Of a DNA stretch of 64,000 bases, positions 21,945-34,425 are shown piece after piece. Source of the stretch: Rhizophagus irregularis (lineage: Eukaryota; Glomeromycota; Glomeromycetes; Glomerales; Glomeraceae); assembly GCF_026210795.1 (NCBI RefSeq), contig NC_089441.1, positions 930,001 through 994,000 of the forward strand, in the 5' to 3' direction. Position numbers and translations under genes: made by a program. The notes beneath the pieces are model-generated. The model saw only the letters and a program-made list of their open reading frames with translations, had not been told where the DNA came from and ran no database searches. The first letter of the stretch is position 1, and each line of letters starts with the position of its first letter.

Positions 21945-24283
21945 TTTAAAAATTATTTAAAGGTAGTTTGGTGACTATTAATTATAGGAGAATTCTTTTT
22001 TTAAAAAAACATATTTCAATTTTTATTTTGAATTTGCTAGGAGATTCAATCCTTTTATAATTTTTTTTATTAAGTTTTTTATTTGTTCCGAACTTTTTCT
22101 TGGAATTCGATCCAACATTATAATTTAGACGTTGCTTTCTTAAGAATACCAAAATCGAATTCTGCATTTCAAAGTTCAAACTGTAAACAAAAGATGAATA
22201 GTATTTCGGATCTTATTCCGAAGGCAAAACATAGATATAATAAACACGTTTTAGTATTAGGCTTGTTGTACGATCAACATTTTTAATTTGGTCGGTAGCT
22301 GAGCTATCGTATTTGGTTGGTTTACGGAATTGTATTCCCGGTGTATTGTAAATAAAACAACAAATCGGTTTTTCTTTTGGTTATTTTTCCCTACCCGTAA
22401 TCAACCGATGTATAACGTATTACCGCATGAAGATTGAAAGATCATCCTTCACCTTTAAAAAAAACAATGTAACGACTGTAACGTATAATTTTGACGATAG
22501 AGTTGTAAAAATGCGTATAATTAATTATATGCAGATATCACGTAAATCACGTGAATTTCCGATCAAAAATTTCAATTACCGTATGTTCTAGCAGCCATAT
22601 TTGAATGAGAAGGTCCACATAATATTTTTTCTAATTATATCTTTATAATTGTTTAATTGTTACTCGGCACAAAGTGCCAAGTAACTGTGCGTAGCGCAAT
22701 TTTACTGATAATATTCTTATTTTGCAAATACATGTAGTACTATAATATTTTTGAAAGAAATTCAACTAAGATTTTTTCTGATATTCTAAAGATAAATATC
22801 ATTTGGTAAAGTTAAATGCTTCAAGATTATCTTGTTTAGTGAAAAATAATGATCGACAGAAATTATAAAAGGAGAAAATTTGGACGTTTTGGAAAGAGGA
22901 TCTATTATAAGAATTTATTAGAAATTATGATTATACTTTAGAAATTATATTGGAAATATTATTAAATTGAGCATTATTATATTAATTTATTGTAATTTTA
23001 TATTATTGATAAAGTATCTTTATGTTAAGACTGCGATGGCAACGAGATTTATCACGGGCGTAGATCTTACAGTACCAATCTCTGAAGACTATCCAAGTGA
23101 TGGATGAACGGGGATCGCAACACCGCTTCGAAGTGTAATGTTTGTTATATGACATCAAGAATACGAAATAGTCAATATCATCATGTCCATAGGTTTTGAA
23201 TCGGTATAACCAAAGGAAAGGACACATAATTAATAAGTGGTTCATTAATAGTTTGCTGTGAGCTCTTCCACCTTTGTTCCGTTCTAAAATTTTTTGACAT
23301 GAAAAATTTCAACTCCATTTTACGATTCAATAAACTATACATATTATGGCGATTTCTATTAATATTTTAAGATTTTTCAATTAAATACCTTTTTTCAACA
23401 ATAAAATTAATTTTGTAAATTTTTCTGAATGCATCAATTATTTAATGCAGAAATTTAGTTTTCCCAAACAAAAATCTATATCGAAAATTCAAATGGATTT
23501 ATTAAAAAATTTCCATAGACTTTATAAAAAAAATTTCTCGTTAAAAAAGGATTTTTTTAAAAATGAATTTTATTAAATAAAAAGATTTTAGATGAATATT
23601 AAAAAATCCTACAATAAATCACTTTTAATTTGACTTACTGAAAAATTATATAGTAAGTCTATTTATTACAAAATTAGGTCCTAATATTATATATTATTTC
23701 TTCAGTCCTATTATAGTAAAATTAAACACTATGTAAAAAGAATTTTTTTTTCTTTTATTACTAAATTTATTGTAATATAATTAATACAACATGAAAAACC
23801 AAGTACAATTTTTGGAATATAATTTAATATATTTCGTATTTTTTTTTGTTATTTTATTTTGTAAATTTTTTAAACTTCATCTATATAACAAAAAAAAAAA
23901 TGTCTGACGTTTAGACTTTAGAGTAATCTCCATATAAATAATTTGTCCTCACAAAAAAAATAGTGATTATTTATTTTTTGTTTATCTAATTATTTAATAT
24001 TAATAAGGATACTATCTATTCATTAAGTATGACAATCAAATTTGTTAAACGCAAATTATATTCGCTGGAAAAAAAAAATAAAAATAAAAATAAAAAATAA
24101 AAAAACGTAAATTATTTATCATACTAATTTCTTTTTTTGGTTATGAGGCGTAAAATATTACGCATCAAGGTCACAAAATTTATGTGGGACATGAAATTTT
24201 GATCATCAATTTCATTTTACTAATTTATCAAGTGAATGAACTTAAAATAATTCATTCATTCTTTCTTTCTTATTGGTTACATT
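21945..24283. other. Intergenic region
   Basis: No gene is supported. A strong hairpin lies at 22660-22684 and a TCACGTGA site at 22547-22554 beside a second half-site (ATCACGTAAATCACGTGA). An 80-codon minus-strand frame at 23003-23245 has a slightly higher GC content but no recognisable motif. From 23300 to 24250 the DNA is A/T homopolymer-rich, including an (A3-5 T) tract at 24068-24105 ahead of the kinase promoter. Confidence 0.5.
22660..22684. repeat. Hairpin: TTACTCGGCAC-AAA-GTGCCAAGTAA
   Basis: A near-perfect inverted repeat with 11-base arms, one mismatch and a 3-base loop. It is followed by GTGCGTAGCGCAA, which also folds on itself. It is not followed by a T-run and no gene ends here, so it is more likely part of a small mobile-repeat relic than a terminator. 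Confidence 0.5.
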
Positions 24284-26585
24284 ATGTCCACTCTTCGATA
24301 TGAATTAATTTATGCAACAATTCATAGAGCAACATCATTAACAGATACTAATATTTACAACAATATACACAAGCAATTTGAATTTCATAACCAAACAGTC
24401 CTTGCTGATAAAATTCTTACAAATGATGAAAAAACTTATGCAATAAGATGGATAACTATAGGTTATGATCGAAATAAAGTTATGTATAATGATGGTACAA
24501 AAAGAATTTGTGAAAATTGTAAGCAAGAATGTTTAGCCACATTATATTGTGAATATTGTGTTCAAAATTATTTAAAAGAAGATTTTTCAAATTGGACATC
24601 TGGAAATGATGATATTGATAATTTAATACAGAAATGTCAAATGGAATCACTCATGCCGAGTAATATAGTTGAATGGATCCCATATAATAATTTAGAAAAT
24701 ATTAAATATTTAACAAAAGGTGGATTTTCTGAAATTTATACAGCAGATTGGATTAATGGAAGATATGATGAATGGGATTCTGAAAAAAAACAATTAAAAA
24801 GAGTTGAAAGTCCTGGAATACAAAACATAGTGACATATGTAGTACTTAAAACGTTAGAAAATGTTGAAAGTGCAAATAAAAGTTGGTTTGAAGAGGTTTG
24901 TATTATTGTATTCTATATTTTATAAAATTGTTGTAATTTTTGTATTAGCACTAGTATTTTTACAAATTATTGTCTTTTAGGCTAAATCGCATTTAACTAT
25001 AAGTAATAAATGGTCGAATGTTGTTCGATGTTATGGTTTAACGCAAAATCCATCAAATGGAAATTATATGCTTGTAATGATGAAAATGGATATAGATTTA
25101 AGAAAATATTTACAACAAAATCATAATCAACTTATATGGAAAGATAGAATGTATATTATTAATAAAATAGCTGTTGCACTCTATCGTATTCATAAAGAGA
25201 AAGCAGTGCATAGAGATTTACATTCTGGAAATATATTATATTCACAACTTAATGATCAATGGATTATTAGTGATCTTGGATTTTGTGGACCTGCAGATAA
25301 ATCTTCAACAAGTATATATGGAAATCTTCCTTACATAGCTCCCGAAGTTATTGTTGGGAGAGAATATACTTTTGCATCTGATATTTATAGTATTGCAATT
25401 CTTATGTGGGAAATTTCATCTGGACAAACACCATTTATAAATTATGAACATGAAAATGATATTGTAATGAATATTATTAACGGTATAAGGCCAAAAATTG
25501 TGCCAGGAACTCCATTAGAATATAAAAATTTAATGAAAGAATGTTGGGATGCTGATCCATTAAAAAGACCTAATATACTTACACTTTGGAATAAAATACA
25601 AAAAATTTATTTATATTATCAAAATATGTCAGATGAATTATTCAAATCAGAAATGGATAATTTAGAAATGAATAAAGTAGAAGAAAATTATACGAGTAGC
25701 AGAATATTTACAAGTAAAATTCACAACTTTGGAAATCTACCTGAACCAAGAAACGCAACAGAAGGTATAAGTGTATAATATTTTATTAATGAATATATTT
25801 ATTTTAAAATACATTATTAATGTTATCTTTTTATTATAATAGAAGAACAAGAAGGTATAACCGTATAAATAATAATTTCTACCATTTTTTTGATTACTAT
25901 AATAATTTAGTTTTAAATACTTTATTTTACTGCTAATAGTGTTTCATAGTAAATTGTATGATTTTAACATTCCTAACGATAGTAAGTATTTAATAATATT
26001 ATAGCGTTTAATTATCATATAATAATGTTAATAATTAATTTTTATTTTAGTTAACGACTTTAATAAATCAAATGAACAGAATAGTAGCAAATCATCAAAA
26101 TCATCAAAAGTAATTACTATTTTTAGAGGTAATATATTTTAATTATTGTCAAATCGAGATTAACTTGTATATTAAATCTATATCTTTAATTTTTAGATAG
26201 TAATAAAAAATTATCTAAATTATTTAAAAAGGTGCAAATAAATTCAAATAGTAAGTAAATTACTAACAAATAAAGTTACTATATCAATTTAATTTATTAA
26301 ACGTGGCTTTTATTTAAAATTTAGATGACGAAAAAGAAAAAACTCAAAAATATGTCAATGGTAGGTGAAAATTTTACGTAATAACAAACAATTTTAATAC
26401 TATTTTAATTCTATTTACTTATCTATTACAGATGATGACGAAGTATATAATAATCCAAACTTTCATTCAAAAGAACAAGATGAACTGGAAATTCCTGATG
26501 GTAAGCTCTTAAATAAAGTAGAAAAAAATAAATTTCTTTATTAAATCAAATAATTAATCTATTTTTATCTTTAGGTGGATTTTAA
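24284..26585 (+). CDS. Protein kinase with microexon-built C-terminal tail
   Basis: Eight exons are inferred: 24284-24895, 24981-25764, 25843-25854, 26051-26128, 26197-26250, 26325-26360, 26432-26500 and 26575-26585. Together they encode about 551 residues. Residues 1-75 are unrecognised; a four-Cys ribbon follows (C76, C79, C89, C92), then NWTSGNDDIDNLIQ, EWIPYNNLENIKY, a glycine loop TKGGFSEIY (~144-152), VVLK (K189), and the alpha-C Glu at the exon 1 end. Exon 2 holds HRDLHSGN (~281-288), DLG for DFG (302-304) and APE (324-326), so all catalytic residues are present. A frame read straight on would stop at 25778. Instead GT-AG introns, all phase 1, lead through exons of 12, 78, 54, 36 and 69 nt to the tail ELEIPDGGF-stop, which includes NNPNFHS. 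That tail is typical of this fungal kinase family. It is likely a Ser/Thr kinase of unknown pathway. Confidence 0.8.
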
Positions 26586-27889
26586 ATTGTCTTTTGATAA
26601 ATCAAATTAACAATATTTTTTTCTTATATTTTAAATTATTATCACTTATTTATTTATCTTGGATTATTTAAACACTAAGACTAGAGTAGTAAATGTTTTA
26701 CAAAATTCTTAGTTTGTAATTTAAATAATTTTAATAAATTTATTCAAATTATTAAATGTATAAATACCGTATATTGATTTAATGAATGAATTAGTATACT
26801 ATTTAAACTAGAAAACGGGAACCGTTGTAAGTCCGGAGCGAAAACTAAAATTTACGATTTCATTGGGTGACGATCACGTGGAGGACAGAGAAATTCACGT
26901 GATCGATTTTCTTTCATAGTGCGTAGACATCATATATTGTCCTTCGCTTCGCTCCGGACAATTATTCAAATTTTTTAATGTTTTTCTATTATAATAAGGA
27001 AAAAATTTACATTTTGATGGTAGTAGCTAAAGTTTAGATTTGAGTATTCAATAAAATTTATTTTTCATAAAAAAGAAAGCAAAATTATCGAATATTCTCT
27101 AATCTTATTACAAATTATTACAATTTATTCGCGATACCACAGCCATAAAAAAAATTTCTGGAACACTCGTTTCCAATACCTTTGGTAGCATTTCGCTTTA
27201 TAAAATCTTTGTTTAAGATTGGACATAATATTACGGCGAGAACAGTGAGAGAAAATCTACATATCATTCAGCTTTATCTTTATCCTTGTGTATTATACAA
27301 TAAATTAAAGTGATTTATTCGTAAGTCATAAAGTGAATATGAAATTAAAAGCACGGAGTATAGTGATTGCTTTCAATAGGAAAATAAGTACAGGAACGAC
27401 CTTTAAGCAGGAAGATAAGGAAGATCTTTCATATTCAATGAAATTTGAGTAGTTTTTTTCTATTTGTGTAATACATGTGATATTTTTTCAAGATTGATAT
27501 TGCAGAAAAATTAAGTATTAAAAAAATGCGAGAAAATAGTTAAAAAGTTTGAAAGCAAAATTCTTTATTGCATTTTTTCGTAAAATAATACGTGAGAATA
27601 AAAAAATGTAATAATGTTAAAGGTTATTGTCAGAGCATTTGAATAAGATAAAACGGATAACGTAATAATGTAATTTACATATCCAAGTTTTTGATATTTT
27701 GGTAATAGCTTAATTTATGGCTTAAGTAAATCGCGTCTTGATGACTAATCATTTGTCACATTGTCATCTGACACGAATCACGCGACTCGCTCGACATCAA
27801 CATAATAAATACGTGCTTTAAATCCTAACTTTTCTCAGTATATCATTATATCATTCTCTTTTCTTAAAAATAAAAATACAAAATAAATA
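26586..27889. other. Intergenic region
   Basis: It contains the dispersed repeat at 26809-26960 and otherwise AT-rich DNA. No gene is supported. A possible promoter for the decayed F-box gene lies just before 27890. Confidence 0.5.
26809..26960. repeat. Dispersed short repeat with inverted ends (copy 2)
   Basis: It shares ordered blocks with 11866-11983. This copy has perfect 12-base inverted arms GTCCGGAGCGAA (26831-26842) and TTCGCTCCGGAC (26948-26959). An inner pair, CGATCACGTG (26871-26880) and CACGTGATCG (26896-26905), could fold into a nested hairpin. No ORF is present. The layout suggests a MITE-like or structured-RNA element; no clear target-site duplication was found. Confidence 0.6.
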
Positions 27890-29200
27890 ATGGCAAAGTT
27901 ATATAACGATATACTTCATTATATTTTTCAGAAATCAAATAATGATGGAAGTTCTTTACTTTCTTGTTTATTGGTTAATAAACAATAATGTGAACTCGTC
28001 ATCCCAACTTTATGGAAATGTTCATTAAAATATTTTGAAATCAATAATGAAAGATTTTTATTAAATATTATTCTAACACATTTATCAGAAAAATCAAAGT
28101 AACTTTTAATCTTTCATAATATCAGTATCATTTCAAAGGAGGAACTTAATAAAAAACTTTCATTTAATTATGTTAGATTTTGTTGTGTTCATAATTTTTT
28201 ATTAAATCAAGATATCTATGGAGGTTTTTAAGTATCTTTCAAATAGTTTTATTAGACACGAAATTTATAAACTTTTTGTTAGTGAATGTTCAAATATAAG
28301 TTACTTGGATTTAGGGGAAGTAAGACATCCAATATATCAATTTCCTGGAGTGGAGATTTGTTTATTAAATTTAAATGAAGTTGATTGTAAATCATGTTTA
28401 GAAACATCATTATTTTATGGAATAACACATATATGTAAATTAATAGAAAAGATTTATATAGAATTTAATTATGACAACATTGCTAAACTAATTAAAACGC
28501 AAAAACGAATTAAATAGATTACAAATGGAGAACGTGATATTGTTAAGGCTTTAGACGAATATGCAGACTCAATAATTTATCTAAATTTATCAATGCAAAA
28601 ACTTTTTCATACCTTTTATTCCCAAAGTTTGTAAATTTACAAACTTTAATATTATCTGAAAGAATGTATGTAGAAAGTGAAATAATTGAGAAGAATTTAA
28701 CAGCTGCGATATGACCTAAACTTCAATACTTGAACATATGTCAATTCATATAGCAATAAAGATTATTTAAAATACAGGAGGAAATCTTTGGAAAATTAAA
28801 ATTAGAACTATCAAAATCACTCATTCTAGAGAATATATTCAGGCAATCTATAAAAATTATCCATACATAAAATATGCTTCAATATTTTTAAGTAATCAGA
28901 ACTTGGATGAATTGGAAATTTTTTTCACCAAATGTCAACACTTAGAATCAATAGATGTAATTGTAATAAAAGGAGATGACAAATTAAAGTTAAAATCGGC
29001 ACTAAATAGTTTATACAAGGTTCAATTGATTATAGATATTTTTTATAAAATCCTTGAAAAATTTTTTTAATAATGGGAAAGGTAAAAAAGTTTACATCTA
29101 TATGATCATACAAGTAATTGGAATTCATTAATAATAAATACAATATGAAAGGAGTAGATTATAGAGGTTTTTGAGATAATGATAATTCTATGGATATTAT
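27890..29200 (+). pseudogene. F-box protein pseudogene
   Basis: It begins MAKLYNDILHYIF and SLLSCLLVNKQ, then a stop where the family has W, then CELVIPTLWK: a recognisable F-box. Further stops and frame changes follow. One open stretch at 28218-28517 covers part of the middle. A late stretch near 28770-29030 reads NTGGNLWKIKI, HSREYIQAIYKNYPYIKY, LSNQNLDELEIFF and KCQHLESIDVIVIKGD, the conserved C-terminal leucine-rich region of this fungal F-box family. At least two nonsense codons and several frameshifts make it non-functional. It is a paralogue of the intact gene at 8640. Confidence 0.75.
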
Positions 29201-32144
29201 ATGGAATGATAAATAAATTCTTTATAATGAAAAGATCTTTTAATTAAACCTGTATACTTTGCGTGAGAATTACTCGAAATATTTTGTCACATCATGTGGG
29301 ATTGCTTACTTGTATTTGAAATTCAATATTAAATTTTTTTAAAAAAAAATAATGTACTGTATATCAAACAAATATTTCATTGTAACGTTAGTAGTAAATG
29401 CTAAAATAATATCTAAAGTTTATTTTGATCCTTTGTGCACGTATTATCGTTCATTTTATCGTGGCAATAATTAAAGGCACGTATTCAATTGTCCAGCCTC
29501 CCAAGTAATAAGTTTTATTCTAAGCTTTAAACATACGGTAAAATAGTACAGTATATATATATATATATAACAGATAACGTTCTAAATTCAAAGAGCTTTA
29601 AAAAAAAGACTAACGTCACATTCTGAGACGTGATTTGCTGTGTTACCAACAATCCAGTATGCTAAGATTAATTGAATTATAGTATACAAGACCATATTTT
29701 AATAATTTTTAATACACCTTAAATAAAATTATGCAATTTATTTTCTTCAAATATACGGCTATTTCAACTGAATCAACTGAATTAATTACCAATGAATCAA
29801 TATCAACTAGATTAAAAATATTTAATCTTGTGATTCCATCTACAAATAAAAAAGTAGTTCAATATGACAACAATTGACATTTAGTAGTGGACTGAACGAT
29901 ACATAAATACGTAATGAATGGGAATTGCAAAATTATCAAAATTATCATGTTATAATGAATTATGTATTTCAATAGGAATACTAAATTATCTCTCCATAAC
30001 AGATTGTTAAAATTACAGTACTGTACTCGAAAGAACACTTCTCAAAATTCCTTGATCTGCTAATTGTATAATCATCATAAATTCTTTAGTTTTTCTGTCT
30101 TTAATTATTCCATAAAATTTTAAATAAGAATTGCTATTTTAAAAATTCCAAAGTATTTTATTCTATAAAGATTTAAAAGTCAATAAGTTGTAACAATAAT
30201 TTTTTATATTTAATAATCACTTAACAATAAATTTAAATATATAGCTGAAATGTTTCGAGATTCATTTAATTTTTTTAAAGCTACTTTTATGGGTTCAGGT
30301 TCTTTTTTTTTTCCAACTTTCATCATTTTGTTTAATATATTTTGCATTACCATTAATCCATATTGCAGAATGTCCTTATCTGTTATTATGGGCTAATTTT
30401 GTTGAGCTAAACCGCGATGGGCATAGGATATAAAGCCATTCCTTTTTTGTATAACATATGTTACATACGTGACGTGCAGTTCAAATTGATTAGCAACACG
30501 GGATTTCATGTCAGGTGGATAACAAAAATTATTTTACAAAAACAACCCATCAGGCTCAAGATACGTGAAATTCAAAAAATTGTATGATAGTTTCTCTTAA
30601 TTGTTCAGATTTCTACGGTTAAGACTTCCGATTAAAAAAAAATTCTCTAAAAATATCCAATGAAAAATAAAACGAAAAAAAAAATAATAAAAATTTTTGT
30701 TGTTAACAATAATAAAAAAGAGAAATAAAAAAAATTGATAAAAAAAAGACTAAAAAGGTAGTTTCAGTCTTTACGGTAAAAACCGAAAAATGAAAAAAAA
30801 TTATTATTATAGAAAATGGTTAGTGGTAACTAACTAAACTGGGAGCGGAAATGACCGCAAATAAATTGTAATTAATAAGAAAAATTATACTTTTTTTGTT
30901 AGTATTAATCCATCAAAATAAAAAAAATCCAGTTAAAATTTTAATTAACCGGAAATGTATTAGTTTAAAGATTGGTTATCGTAGTCAGGAAACTCAATCA
31001 AATTTTCTTAATTATGATATGATAAATATGAAAAGCAAGAATATTACATTTTTCAATGTTACACAATTCAAATTATTTATACAGGGTCTAAATATGAAAA
31101 AAGCTATCGTAAAAAATTAAAAAAAAACTAATTATAATAGTAATAATACAAATCTTTTCACTCAATAATGTTGACTTGTTTTCTCATTAATAATCAATAT
31201 TCATTCTCGGTGCAGGTTATTTAAACTTTATACATTATATATTGATTATCAAGAGAATGAACGTATCAAATTGTATTTTAGAAAGTGAGGCAACAAACAT
31301 TGAGGAATAGGAATGATCCCCACAATTTATATCGTATAGTATTAAATGGATTTAAAATTATTACATTTTGCTAAAAGAGTTTTTACTTCAAATCACCGTG
31401 GGCGTTGGCCAGAATTATCAATTTTTACCGGCACTATATTTTTTTAATTCTGGTCGATTGTCATAATTTCAGTCACCGGTGATCATCACTCCCGTGATAG
31501 AAAAATTTTAGAAATACTTTTATTAAATAATTCTTTCATCCGAAACAGGTGAATATAAAAAAATTTATACCAAATTGCTCGCGCATTTTCAATTTAAATA
31601 ATATATTTATTCATCGAATTTCCAAATTCAGAATAATAAAATTCAAAGATTATTTTTTATTTTTGTATTATACCATTACTTGTATTATAACTATATAAAA
31701 AAAATAAAAAAAAATTAAATATTTGTTTCCAAGCGAATACATAATTATACTTCATCAGTTCCCTTATCTACAAATGCAAAAATTAAAAAAAAATTGTAAT
31801 AATTACAAAAATATAAGAAAACATACCAAAGTGGCGTAAAAAAAACTAAAAACATGTAAATAAAATGATGCTTGCTCTTGGCCAGATGTATGGTAAATTA
31901 ACCTACAGCTGTTTCTCCTGAACACCACGTAGAGGTGGCAAGTTTCGTTCAGGTAAAAAAAAAAGCCACTTACCTTAAAACTTCCGTATCCACTTCCGTA
32001 TATTGTTGACTTTCTCTATGATTTCTGCTGGGGTCCATTCCATTAAATCTTTGTTGACCGTATCTTTGTCCATCAATTCGTCTGTGTTGTTCGTTCCAGT
32101 GTTGTAGTATCATGAATTAAATTAAAAACAATGCTGAGGGCATT
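29201..32144. other. Intergenic region
   Basis: Mostly AT-rich without a supported gene. It includes a (TA)n tract at 29553-29568 and an inverted repeat CCAGAATTA (31409-31417) / TAATTCTGG (31445-31453) with a CACCGGTG palindrome nearby. Purine/A-rich runs occur around 30650-30800. The coding-like exon at 31974-32113 is listed separately. Confidence 0.5.
31974..32113 (-). other. Coding-like exon downstream of the acidic repeat gene
   Basis: An open stretch of 46 codons on the minus strand starts at an ATG and ends at a perfect donor AAG|GTAAGT. It encodes a Q/R/N-rich segment (WNEQHRRIDGQRYGQQRF ... ESQQYTEVDTEVL) with codon use typical of coding DNA. It lies 31 bases beyond the likely stop of the neighbouring gene and in another frame. 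It may be a missed or alternative 3' exon of that gene, or part of a separate one. No matching downstream exon could be fixed. Confidence 0.35.
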
Positions 32145-34225
32145 TTAAGCAAAGAGGTAATGGAGTGGAAGTATTGATAAAGAATGTAATGATGGTGATG
32201 AAGAAGGTTCCGGTGGTGGTTGTGGAACCTATAAATATATACAAGAGTTAAATGCCACAATCCATCAGCTGGTATAACAAATTTAATTTATTAATACTTA
32301 CAGGTTTTTTATGACGCTTCCTTGATGGAGGTCCCACATTATAGTCAACCCGTTCCAGATTTCGAGGATTTAATTGGCGGGTTAAAGATGGTGTTGGTCT
32401 CTTTCTTTTATTTTTTTTCGTTGGGGGTTTCTAGGTTCTAAACCACCCACATCAGCACCAGGAAAGACATTGTTATTTCCTTCTTCATCATCCACAGTTG
32501 CAGCAGAAAAGACACTATTTTTGTCTTCTTCATTGCCTATATCTTCATCCAAATCACCAGGTCCTAAACCCCCAGGAGAGACATTGTTATTTCCTTCTTC
32601 ATTAGGATCTCCACCTATTTCTTCATAAAATCCATCACCCACAGCTACACCAGAAAAGACACCGTTATTGTCTTCATTAAATTTTCTGCCTAAATTTTCG
32701 TCAATGCCACCAGGTCCTAAAACACCCACAGCAGCACCAGGAGGGACACTGTTATTTTCTTCTTCATTAGGGTCTCCACCTATTTCTTTATCAAATTCAT
32801 TACCTGCAGCTGCACCAGAAAAGACCTCATCAAAGTCATCATCAATGTCTCCACTAAAATCTAGTCTTTTCTTGGATTCCCATTCATTGGAAATTTCAGC
32901 AAGTTCAACCTTCGTCATTTGTATCTTATTATTTACTTCAGAAAGTGCAAGATAAATACGGTCCCTCTCAGCTTCATACTCTAAAAGAACTCGTTTCTAT
33001 AAATGATGTTAGAAGTTCTTATATGTCTGGCAAAATCTGAATAAGTCTAGAGCTCTGAATAGGTCAGACCAGTTCAGGTCAACTAAGAAATCAAAACTGA
33101 TTTTTTATTTTTCGATTTACATAACAAAAATAACCAACTTTTTATTAAATTAATAAAAAATTAAGGTTTTTCAATTTTTATAAATGAAAATGACTGATTT
33201 TTTATTTTAATAAAAACTCGGTCAATTTACATAACAAAAATACAAAAATAACCAATTTTTTATAAATTAATTCAAAATTGGGGAGGTTTTCAATTTTCAT
33301 AATATAAATCTTCATGGGATGCAGCTATGTAATAAAACAAACAACAAAGCTGATGTTGCTCATTATTAAATAAAATATAAAGTTATGAAAGAATCACTTC
33401 ATATTAAACGGTGTGTGAGATCGGCAAAATTTTACACTAATCATTTTATGTCACTGATCAGCGAAATTAATGGATCTTTCAATTTTCATAACGAAAATCA
33501 GTTTTTTTAAAAACCATTAATCAAAAATGCTGAAATGGCATTTTTATTTTTGGGCCAACAGGTTAATCAGTTAGGTACTGAATCAAAAATTTGGTAACCT
33601 GACCCAGATATTTCAGGACAGGTTATTTAGGCCTGAATCAACCTTGGCCTGTTCAAAGCTCTATGAATGACATAAGCCAACATACCTTCTTACACTCCTG
33701 AATAATACTACACCAGTAGTCTTTTAAATGGTCCGCACGTCGCAACCGTTCCTTCTTGATCTATTATAAGAAAGGTATTGTTAGAGTGTACTGATTATTT
33801 TTCATTTAGTAATAAAGGCAAACTGTTCATCCTCCAGAACAGATATACCCTTACTAACAACAAAGAAAGGATGCCCGAATAGAGGACCTGGAGTGGTTAC
33901 CAGGCGGTCAAATCCAGTAATTTTCCAAGATAACCCCTAGGAGCGACTGGAGTTCACCTTTCTTCGCAAAATAAAAAAAAACCCATACCTTTTCATTTAA
34001 GGCAGTGAAATTGTCTTGGTTTAGTCTTTTTGCTTCATCCAAAAAACGGCTTAACCAAGAACTGTCAAGATTTATCCAGCTAGCCGAGAATAACATTGAT
34101 GAAGTGACAATAGTATCTCGGCTGCAAGATAAAAAACCAAAATACGATTTATCTTGGTGCTGCTGCAAGTATGAAACAAGGATATCGCGTCCCATATATG
34201 TTTCATCAAAGTTGGAAGTAGACAT
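32145..34225 (-). CDS. Acidic repeat protein, spliced, probable one-base frameshift
   Basis: Four exons on the minus strand: 33989-34225, 33686-33760, 32302-32996 and 32145-32228, all joined at phase 0. Exons 1-3 start with a helical region (SYLQQHQDKSYFGF, WLSRFLDEAKRLNQ, then KKERLRRADHLKDYWC and YEAERDRIYLALSEV). This leads into an acidic Gly/Pro/Asn repeat of about 50 residues built on VFSG-A-G--F--EIGGDPNEE-NN and GLGPG--DE. Near 32420 the frame closes (QHHL-stop), but a +1 frame continues as RKRPTPSLTRQLNPRN and VGPPSRKRHKKP, ending exactly at a consensus donor. So one base seems missing in a C5/A8 homopolymer. The basic tail could be a nuclear localisation signal. I do not recognise a family. 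The last exon ends LHYLFA-stop. Confidence 0.6.
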
Positions 34226-34267
34226 AGTGAAAATATATTTTTCTATCGTATATTGAGTGAGATTACA

Positions 34268-34425
34268 GATACTTTTTATAAAAATAAAAATTAAAGATTA
34301 CTTTTATAAAATAAAAATTAAAGATTACTTTTATAAAATAAAAAATAAAAATTACTTTTATAAAAATAAAAATTTAAAAAATACGCGTTAGTAAAAAATC
34401 AAAATTAAAAAATACGCGTTAGGCT
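34268..34425. promoter_or_regulatory. Tandem repeat and two ACGCGT boxes upstream of the acidic repeat gene
   Basis: Three to four copies of a ~27-base unit (GATTACTTTTATAAAATAAA and variants) span 34268-34378. They are followed by two copies of AAATACGCGTTAG with ACGCGT at 34383-34388 and 34414-34419. Both arrays lie within 200 bp upstream of the minus-strand start at 34225. ACGCGT is the MluI cell-cycle box bound by MBF in other fungi; a role here is inference. Confidence 0.4.

Noticed and set aside
23003-23245. 80-codon minus-strand ORF
   Set aside because: No recognisable family, no promoter or splice context, and no continuation on either side.
25068-25778. Kinase gene starting at an internal Met and ending at 25778
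   Set aside because: Splice joining to the upstream exon supplies the N-lobe, and downstream in-frame microexons supply the conserved family tail. The short version can at most be an isoform.
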